64,000 nucleotides of DNA from Plecoglossus altivelis (lineage: Eukaryota > Chordata > Actinopteri > Osmeriformes > Plecoglossidae), in assembly GCA_036571765.1 (NCBI GenBank), contig BROE01000010.1:11646034-11710033 (forward strand). Reading direction: 5' to 3'. Below are positions 56,358-64,000 of this stretch, piece after piece. Below the pieces are notes generated by a model. The model had not been told where the DNA came from. It searched no databases and saw nothing but the letters and a program-made list of their open reading frames with translations. How positions within the stretch are numbered: position 1 is the stretch's first letter; each line of letters starts with the position of its first letter. The position numbers and the translations under genes were made by a program.

Positions 56358-56408
56358 GAAAAAAATAATGCTTCTTAATATGCGATTATACATGCGTTTA
56401 TTAGATTC

Positions 56409-56412
<4 letters not shown>

Positions 56413-56480
<68 letters not shown>
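56413..56480 (+). repeat. GT microsatellite after the agap1 3' end
   Basis: About 30 GT units preceded by ATATATAT, 55 bp after the distal AATAAA, followed by a short GA run. Confidence 0.93.
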
Positions 56481-58489
56481 TGTGTGAGAGAGAGAGACAG
56501 AGAGAGAGAGAGGGTGTGCAGATGAAGGTGTTAGACCAGGGGGCCCTGTGTGTTTGCTGCTGGCTGTAATTGGATAATACCCTTCTAATCCCTCTTCAGC
56601 CTGTGTTGATCAGGAAGGGGCCAGGGGAGCCAGCTAGCACCCAGGGAGGGGGGCCCACGGACAGGGGGCGGCCCTCACAAAGACTCTGGCACAGGCAGGG
56701 ACAATAGGGCCACGGCAGGCCAGAGACAGCAGATGTAATTAAATAGATTAGACCGGGGAGAGAGGAAAAGAGCAATGGGAGGTGGCTATCAAAACACTGC
56801 TAGGGTCAGTGCTGAACTTCCTTTCAATCATAGTTATCCTTCATTCATTTCTTTATTTGTATTATTTTGGGGGGAGGGGAGAATGCAGTTACGTGTGTTA
56901 AGTGGTATATCATAGTGCAGACTATTCACTGAGTCAAGACTGTAAAATGGCACGTTCAAAGTGGACACGCACATTAAACCGTGTCCTCGCGTCCTGTCCT
57001 GAGAATCACATCCAGCTCCATGTAGTCTTCAGCCAGGAAAGGCCTGTTCGACAGTTGAGCAGGACGTTATCTGACAGTGTCGGAGCGCAAATGACATAGC
57101 TTCTGTGGCACCAGAGCGCTCCCAGATACAAACCTCGTTATGAATGCAAGAGGAGCACCCAAATGAGGCGTGAACGTGCCCCCTTTGTGGTGTCAGACTC
57201 AGTCACAGAGACACTGACAGACGGGCAGAGATCTAAAGTGGTTCTGCTCCCAGGATGCAGCTCCACATTTCTGTCCTTCAGAAACATCATCTTACAGACG
57301 GTTTTGCTGTGGCATGTGCCTTACTACTACTGCCAATATAGACTTCTTCACATATTTAGCTATAAACTACATAATCGTATGGAGCGTGCTGTTTTTTTTT
57401 TAAATTAAATGACGACGGAAAGAATGGTAGGCTCCGACTGTATTCAGACTTCTTGAGGGAGAATGAGGAGGAAATGCACCTTTTGTACAGTGTGGGTGTG
57501 TGTGTGTGTGTGTGTGTGCATGTGTGTGTGTGCGCGTTAAAATTCTTAAAACGTAATTGTGAAATGTATTTAGGTTTACACTTAGTCTTATTAATATGTG
57601 AGATGGGCAGTAAAGATAATTGCATCCTTAATACCATATGAAGGAATGTGCTTTCATTGACACGTTATTCCATTATCGTAATGTATTGTTTAGGATACGT
57701 GCCATTTGGTCAGTTCAATAGCTTTCATTTAGTCTGTACATATTTTCCCAATACAAATATTGTCAGTAGCTACTGATCAGCAAAACATTTAATGTTCTGT
57801 ATTTGTTAAGCAATGTAAAATACTCCTATTTTTTCCTTTAATTTGGGATTTAAAATGTGACAAATTATTCTGCCCATATAAACGGTTTAGTCGTTTATAA
57901 AAATTAATATTCACTCATTAATGCTGTACAGAAGTTGTGTGGAGCCTACTCGGTTAGATCTCAATTAGAATTAATATAATGGGAAGTAATTTAAGCCAGT
58001 TAAATCGTTAGATCAGCAGGTCAGCTCTACAACAGGTCACTGGACAAAACTCATTAAGTAAAAAAAATTATATATTAAAAAGTTGTCATAATCAAAATTG
58101 CGTTGGTGTTATTGTATGTGGTGTATTTTATTTCAAATTAAAAGCATATGCCTACAAACCCCTTTGTTCACCAGTAATATATCAGATAAGAATATATCAA
58201 ATGGAACTTGTGAACATGAATAATTGCCTACTTGGAACAGCCCAGCCCTAGTCAATCAATGCCTGTAGGACTCCCTTGTTCTATGAATGCATTTATAGAA
58301 TCTCATTTCTTTGAAGAATATCTCCAATCTAATCAGCCTAGCATCATAAACTATTATGTACGTACTCGTGTTAGCACAATGAACAAATCACAATTGTTAC
58401 TGTTGTGTAAAGACGGTTGCCCATGTAGGCAAACGCGCATGTAGCAAATGTATTGGGGCCTATTCATTTCCAGCAGCGTTCTCGGGCCA

Positions 58490-58870
58490 ATGCCTATTAG
58501 GACACGCTAGTCTCAGGGCGCGCTCTCCATCAGAATTAATCATTGGGGGTTAATTTGAAGCTCAGACAAGTTGCTGTTAATTTAGTGCGAGAGGGACACG
58601 GTAGAGTGAAAAGCTGAGGTCCCGGCCAATCCCCTCGGGGCTCATTTATCAGCCAACCGCGACGGCCTGGCTTGATTACAATTTGCAAAAAAATTCATTA
58701 GAGTTAGAGCAATTGTCAGATCTCTCTCTCTCTCTCTCGCCATGTGAGATTCAGCCCGATAAAGTGAAATCTGAGTGCCGGATTTTGTGTTGTGTAAAAT
58801 CAATTACATGTATCTTAAAAACAATTCGAATTAATTAAACTCTATTTTTTTTCCTGAAAGGATTGCAGCG
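58490..58870. promoter_or_regulatory. candidate element downstream of gbx2
   Basis: A complex intergenic block with GAATTAATCATTGGGGG, GGTTAATTTGAAG, GCTTGATTACAATTTGC and AATTCATTAGAGTTAGAGC. It lies about 2.7 kb beyond the gbx2 stop codon, in non-repetitive surroundings. Confidence 0.4.
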
Positions 58871-60472
58871 CGTGCGAGGGCACTCAGTGAAAGTGTGCCT
58901 GTGTGTGTCAGAAAGCTCATCTGTGGGTGTCGGTGCTGAGGTTTAGCGCAAGCTGCCCTCATAAATCTGCGCTTTACAATAAGTCACTCTTTCTGTGGGG
59001 ATGACGAGTTGGGATTTCAGATGAATAAAAAATGCGCTTGGAGAATTTTAAACGATGAATCACTAAGGCAAAGCTAAAAGGCTATATTTACAAAGATTGG
59101 AAATAAGATTATTCACCCAGCTGTTACATTATTGGCGTATCAAAGCGACCCCACTTAACAATTAAATTGTCAGGGCAAGGACGCAAGGAGGTCAAGGATT
59201 TGGAAAACAGTATCTTATTCAGGCATATCGATAATGATAAATCAACTGTAGTCCACAGACAGACAACTTCTAGTTCAACATTTAACCTGATTTTGAATTT
59301 CATGAAGTTTCATATCCATTTGTCATTGTACTCTACCAGTCTTGACTGCCTTATAGCTCGGTATTTTCCGGAGACTGTCTAAACGACGGCGGCCGTGACG
59401 CCTAAGAAGTCAGCTCGTTCTGTTTTATAGATGTGCAGTCTTAGACAACTATGAAAATTAAGGTGAAACATTAGCATTATTTAGATGGCTAAAAGAACAC
59501 GTGTTACACTGGCATTACTACTAACACAAACCAGGTAGGCATGCACTCGTAGGTGGAATACTAAAATGTGTATCTGAAGGATTTAGTACTTCTAAAAAAT
59601 ATTTTACGCTCTAGTGCTTCGAATAGCGTTGGCCTATTTGGCTACAAGGTGTGTAGCCTGAAATATAGAAGCATTTGACTACACGAACCAAAATCTTAAG
59701 ACCACTACTAGTCCCATGTGGTTAATGTTGTTGGTAGGCTACATTATATTTCGTCGATTATATCATCCAAAACCATTCAACAATCATTCAAAAACCATTC
59801 ACCACTTTTTAAGAGTGAATATTTATGGCAAACGAATTGGCGCGCTGGGACTAGTGAAATGGCATTTGTAGGTAGGGGGCGAGCCTCCATCCCCGTGCTT
59901 ATAGTATCAATAAGGCGGGCGCTGCAAGGTAAGGCCGGAGATCAAGGCTGACACCGGGCCACGACCTCCCTAAACATCCATGCCCGTGACGTTTCTCTCT
60001 GCAGGGAATTAGTGATCCTCAGTGCTCTTCACCTTGGGCTTTCATTTACCTCGGCTGTTGTTACACACCCCCTGTCATAACACGAGATTACGTCGGCCAG
60101 CGAGATCTTCTTAAACATATCCAGAACTTGACATGCTTCAGGTTGATGTACTCTATCATATGCGCCGAGGTTGGCCTTAATTTCGGAGGGTGGTTGGAGC
60201 AGCAGGAGAGAGGTGTAAAACTGTCACATCCGCGCCAGCCGTGGCCTACTGTCGGCTAGATAAACAGTTTACCCTGCCTCTTCAATAACTGTAGGCCTCG
60301 ACACAAATCGTGAAGGAAAGAATCACTGCCATTTAATTTTAATATATGTGCCGATTACAATTGTAAATAATGTAACCTATTATTATCAATAATCAGTGAA
60401 ATTATTTTTGTGATAAATTGATGTGCATTCATTGACTATTCTAGGTCTGCAACGGAGGGTAACAGAGCCTTT

Positions 60473-60478
60473 TTTATT
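60473..60478 (-). promoter_or_regulatory. candidate gbx2 polyadenylation signal
   Basis: On the minus strand this reads AATAAA, about 1.03 kb after the gbx2 stop codon. ATTAAA variants also occur nearer (for example 60734-60739), so the true 3' end is open. Confidence 0.3.
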
Positions 60479-61510
60479 TGATCAAAACATTAATTTAATC
60501 AAACTAATTAGCCTATTGGCTGTTTGCCTTAAGCCTTTTGTTGTCACTTGAGGCCTACGTAATGAATCGAAATAAGTGGACCTATTTTATATTTGTACTA
60601 CTAAAATGAACCTAGAAATTATGCAGCCTGTTTACTGCCATTGATGAAAATATTATTTTCAAAAACAAAACGATGCAGCTGTGAAAACAAACAAGAACCA
60701 ACACATAATTGACATAAACGTTAAGGGGTTTGCTTTAATGCACACTATAGTATTTAATCAATACGTTATGGAATGTTAGTTACTTTTGTACAATATTAAA
60801 TAAATTAGCAGCGTGCTTCCTGGATATTGAAAATTTCACAAGGAAGAAAAAAAAATCCCAGCAACCAAAAATCAATGACTGAGAGGTGAGAAGTGGATTT
60901 GTTGGCCTGTTACTCTGAAGACGGAGTAGATATAGGATGAAAAGATACGTTCGAAACAAACTGCAACCTATAAAAGTGCTCCTCCTGGGAGTGGTTTATC
61001 ATTCTGATTGTGTTCGTTCTGGGAAAACACCTGCAGGTTTCGGAATACGAACCTAAGCTTCTGTAGCACTCAAAAAAAACAAAAACAAAAACAAAACAAA
61101 AGACAAACATAGGCTATTATGCTGACATATTGAAATGTACAATTTTGTTTGTTTGTTATGTCCTCAAATTGGTCCCATGTCGATTATATTTATGGTCCTC
61201 CTTGATATTTACATGCGCCTCGGTGATAAATTTGTCACCACGTGTTTTTTGTCCTCTTCGTAGTCATTTAACAGTCAGTCTCACCATCGACGGATCGATT
61301 CAGCAGTAACGCAACACATGTAACCATCAATTCATTTAAGGGTGCCCGCTTCACCTGTCATTCAGTGATTCTCCAGAGTATAAACTTGGTGTGGGAATTT
61401 TATAAGTGTCTCTGCCAATCATTTGCGCCTTTTTTTTGGTGTGTCTAAAAAGTATGCTAAAATCAAATTAATCTTTTGGTCCACCGTTTATACATATAAC
61501 GTAAACAATA

Positions 61511-62028
61511 TTATGGTCTGGCTTGCTCTAACTGTTGGTGCTGGCTCCTTATTGCAAAGCGGCTCACGTGCACAGGAATGGGTACCACAATTTTGGGGTT
61601 TCTAGAGGGTTCCCCGGTTTTGGAGTTAACATTGCCAGCCTTGACGCGTTTCCACTTAGCCCTCCGGTTCTGAAACCAGATCTTGACTTGCACTTCGCTG
61701 AGCTTTAAGGCGTGAGCGATTTGTGACCGTTCCGTTAAAGACAGATATTTCTTACAGTGGAATTCCTTCTCCAGTTCTAAAAGTTGCTCACTCGTGAATG
61801 CGGTTCTCCTCCGTCTGTTCTTGCCGGTAGATGTGGTGCTGCCAGCCCCACTGGACCCGTGGATTCCTTCGTCCAGGCCGCCATTACCGTCGCCGTCCTC
61901 TTTCTGACACATCGAATTACCCGTAATGTTGTCATCAGAGCTATAGTCTAAATCGCTGTCCATTGAGAAGCTCTCATCTTTTCTATTGCACTCGTCCTCC
62001 TTGGCGTCTTCTTTTCCATGAGCTCTGG
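61511..62028 (-). CDS. gbx2: gbx2 exon 2: acidic linker, homeodomain and C-terminus
   Basis: 518 nt begin after the acceptor TTTTATAG and end at TAA (61511-61513). The exon encodes an acidic Ser/Asp linker (SMDSDLDYSSDDN), then STTSTGKN and the homeodomain (61640-61819), followed by KTGEPSRNPKIVVPIPVHVS. One intron just upstream of the homeobox exon is the standard GBX structure. Confidence 0.97.
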
Positions 62029-63203
62029 CTATAAAATAGGAAACGGGGAAAAAAGACGGTTTCAAATGAATGCGCATAATATGGAACAGTAATGTTAAAC
62101 TGCGGAACTTCAAAGGTAGAATTTTGTAGACTAAAGGATTAAATCTAAGACAATTTGTGTGCTGTATGCGTTTCTTGTATGTTGTCTCATGAACACAGAA
62201 TTTAAACAAGTATCCCGTAATTACGCAAGAGCAGGTTGTTCCAATTGTAAATAGTATAATCATCGACATTCAACGCCTTTCATCGCCTGATTTTGCACGC
62301 CTTCTGTTTAAAAGGTGGACAAGTGACAAAGAACACCATTTTATAACTTGATGTAGTCTTACAATTTATGTTTATATTTTAAGAAGTAGTCGATACATAG
62401 GCTTTAGCTGGTGCTATTGAAATCATGTTTGAAGTGTTTCTGAAGTAATTTTCAGTCACTTTAAACAGTTTCCAGAAAACAATAGCCTTCCTCATCAAAA
62501 TTGAAATAGCAGCTTTTAATAAAGTAATCTTACACATCACATTTGTATCTGATATCCATCCAAATTATAGTTGGCTAAAGGTTATTGGCCTAATTATCTT
62601 ATTTTTGTGGTTTCCTTTACTCTGAGGGGAAATAAGTTTGTGTGCCCTTACACTGACAATCTGGACGACAAATAAACAGAGTAGCTTACCCGTGGATGAT
62701 TGCAGTTGATCTGAGTCGTGGAAGGGTGGTAGCGAAACGGACTCCTTCCCCAGAAAAGTCTTCCCATCATCGCCATCCAAACGAATGTCCTGAGTTTTGT
62801 CAAAAACCGCGTGAAGTGACTGCGAGCCGAACTTTCTCGCCGCCTCCTGATGCTGTTGAGAGGTTGAGAAGCCACCGGGCAGAGTAGCCATGAGGGTGGA
62901 CGTAAGAGCCATGCCCTGAGCCAGGCTCGAGCAGAACGTATTCTGGAGGCTGGGAATCGGATGGTGCGGATGAGTAGCCGGCAGACCCTGCTGTAGAGCG
63001 GACTGGGATAGGGTAGGGGGCGGCGGAGGGGGAGGCGGAAGCACCACTGACCTGTACGGCATGAACATTGGATAGCCGGTGTACACAAAATGTCCTGGGC
63101 TGGGCTGTGGTGGCCCGCCGATCAGAGAGTCGATGCTGAAGGCAGTGGTGCTTCCCAGTGGGCGCTGCATCATCATAAACGACGGACTAAACGCTGCACT
63201 CAT
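61511..63203 (-). CDS. gbx2: GBX2 homeobox transcription factor (complete, two exons, 343 aa)
   Basis: Two exons (63203-62690 and 62028-61511, minus strand) join in phase 1 to give 343 residues, close to the usual GBX2 length of about 340-350. The N-terminus MSAAFSPSFMMMQRPLGSTT is diagnostic of GBX2 and differs from GBX1. TAFSIDSLIGG is an Eh1-like motif that in this family recruits Groucho/TLE co-repressors. A run of eight prolines follows YPMFMPYR. The homeodomain is residues 242-301, with the WFQNRR recognition helix carrying Gln50 and Asn51, and it binds TAATTA-type sites. The tail ends RSQHQQLEQARP. GBX2 is a nuclear repressor that positions the midbrain-hindbrain boundary and anterior hindbrain. 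The gene converges on agap1, as I recall for mammals. I chose the MSAAF start because it matches the family; an in-frame ATG 33 codons upstream shows no family resemblance. Confidence 0.97.
62029..62689 (-). other. gbx2: gbx2 intron
   Basis: A 661-nt intron with GT-AG borders on the minus strand. It is AT-rich complex sequence with no repeat array and no reading frame of note. Confidence 0.9.
62690..63203 (-). CDS. gbx2: gbx2 exon 1: Eh1 motif and proline-rich region
   Basis: 514 coding nt (171 codons plus one base) end at the donor read as ACGG|GTAAGC on the minus strand. The exon contains the Eh1-like FSIDSLIGG, HFVYTGYPMFMPYR, a polyproline run, and CSSLAQGMALTSTLMATLPG, all typical of GBX2. 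The last part (about residues 125-171) is the least conserved. Confidence 0.97.
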
Positions 63204-64000
63204 ATGATCAGATGAGAGTAATGTCAACAAAGGAAATATTACCGTAGACAAGGGAGCGTGCTGTTTCGCAGGAGTGGCGATAGCCTTCGCAACCAATTTC
63301 ACAGTCGTGATATTCGACAGACGGCAGATTTTATGAAATTAGTAATCCCGTAGTTGATTGTATGTTTTTCGCTCGTGAATAAAACCATCCCATCAATATT
63401 GGATTGCGTCAACACAATATTCAGGAGTTTAGAACTGTACCCAGGTCAGGTACCAAGTAAAGAGAAGTGAAGAAAAAGTATTTGAGCAACGCATGAGATC
63501 CGTTTTGATTTCTCTTGTCGATGAGGTGCGGAGGTGTGCGGTTCTTGTGCCACTCAAAATCCTGGCGCTGTCACAGACGCTTGTATCATTTCAAAACCAA
63601 TCTCTTCAATTTGGCACGGCTCGCTATACGCGCCTATTCTAAGATCACTCTTAGAGAGTGAAATAGTGCAGTACCGTTCAACAACATCCAGATGTTCACC
63701 AATGAGTTTAAATTCCGCTCCCTCGGTTTAATCGCCCCCTCTCCGCGCAAGGACCACCCCCTTATCACGTTCTTGAATTTCATTGGTAGACGATAACACA
63801 TGAGGGCTTGCTTTGGTCTCGTGAATAAATGCCAATTACATGGATCTTCTGAGCGCAAGACATGTTCCCAAAGGACCACATGGGCAATAAAAATGTTCTG
63901 ATGAGTTCTGACCGTTGGCCTTTGCATGCAAAATAGTACAACGAACAATGCGTTCGTCTGTTTGTATGTGTGGGTACCTGTGCGCGTTCGTTCACGGCCC
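63204..64000 (-). promoter_or_regulatory. gbx2 5' UTR and promoter-proximal region
   Basis: This is upstream of the gbx2 start on the minus strand: complex, non-repetitive sequence of balanced composition. A weak ATAAAA match lies at 63329-63334 but the transcription start cannot be fixed. No coding exon was recognised. Confidence 0.5.

Larger units (their letters stand above)
51596..56375 (+). other. agap1: agap1 3' untranslated region (with assembly gap)
   Basis: This is the sequence from the stop codon to about 20 nt past the distal AATAAA (56352-56357). It starts C-rich, contains the 646-N gap, CA repeats near 52490 and 53020, and a 16-bp tandem repeat at 52670-52720. From about 53100 it is complex sequence with T-runs and no long conserved open frame. 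Mammalian AGAP1 also has a long 3' UTR. The exact cleavage site is inferred. Confidence 0.7.
56376..61510. other. intergenic region and gbx2 3' UTR between convergent agap1 and gbx2
   Basis: AT-richer complex sequence between the two gene ends. It begins with a long GT array. No conserved coding frame was seen. The blocks at 58490-58870 and 59990-60200 look constrained (mixed composition, several TAAT cores). The part from about 60450 to 61510 is probably gbx2 3' UTR. Confidence 0.7.

Noticed and set aside
61511..63203. Identification as GBX1
   Set aside because: The N-terminal exon and the tail match GBX2, and the neighbour is AGAP1 rather than AGAP3.
63204..63302. A 33-residue N-terminal extension of gbx2 from an upstream ATG
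   Set aside because: The residues do not resemble GBX2, and the family start MSAAFSPSF follows directly.
63329..63334. A TATA box for gbx2 on the minus strand
   Set aside because: Only a weak ATAAAA match with no other promoter support; kept as a remark.
1..64000. tRNA, rRNA, known microRNA or autonomous transposon genes
   Set aside because: None was recognised by eye. A covariance-model or repeat-library search would be the proper test.

Overview
The window is nuclear DNA from a vertebrate, most likely a ray-finned (teleost) fish. It holds most of an AGAP1 gene on the plus strand and a complete GBX2 homeobox gene on the minus strand, arranged tail to tail. Three things point to a fish: compact introns with GT-AG junctions, very abundant CA/GT, CT and GGAT microsatellites and minisatellites, and a short palindromic MITE of a kind I recognise from fish genomes. 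The species cannot be named from the sequence. No bacterial, viral or organellar gene was found.

Layout. 1-4183 is AGAP1 intron; the N-terminal exons (most of the GTPase-like domain) lie upstream of the window. Twelve constitutive or cassette exons and one small 75-nt cassette exon run from 4184 to the stop codon at 51593-51595. All splice phases agree, and together they encode about 635 residues (660 with the small exon). In order they encode the end of the GTPase-like domain, a serine-rich and basic linker, a PH domain split by a long insert, an ArfGAP zinc finger and two ankyrin repeats. The 3' UTR runs from 51596 to a distal AATAAA at 56352, with a possible proximal AATAAA at 53088. About 5 kb of AT-richer intergenic DNA follows. 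GBX2 (two coding exons, 343 aa) occupies 61511-63203 on the minus strand, and 63204-64000 is its upstream region. Two runs of N (13206-13862 and 51708-52353) are assembly gaps.

How the parts relate. From memory, human AGAP1 and GBX2 are neighbours on 2q37 and their paralogues AGAP3 and GBX1 are neighbours on 7q36, so this is a conserved paralogous block. AGAP1 is an Arf GTPase-activating protein of endosomal traffic. GBX2 patterns the midbrain-hindbrain boundary. The AGAP1 introns contain many complex, TAATTA-rich islands standing out from simple repeats. I infer these may be regulatory elements for the neighbouring homeobox gene, but this needs alignment to other fish.

The most interesting signals are: a 34-bp minisatellite that starts at an AGAP1 splice donor and repeats that donor; an exon flanked by complementary GT and CA arrays that could fold around it; an unusual 75-nt cassette exon in the PH-domain insert; and a compact 17-bp hairpin in intron 4. 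Two local duplications and a noisy pyrimidine stretch look more like assembly error than biology. I did not find a convincing new multi-gene system.
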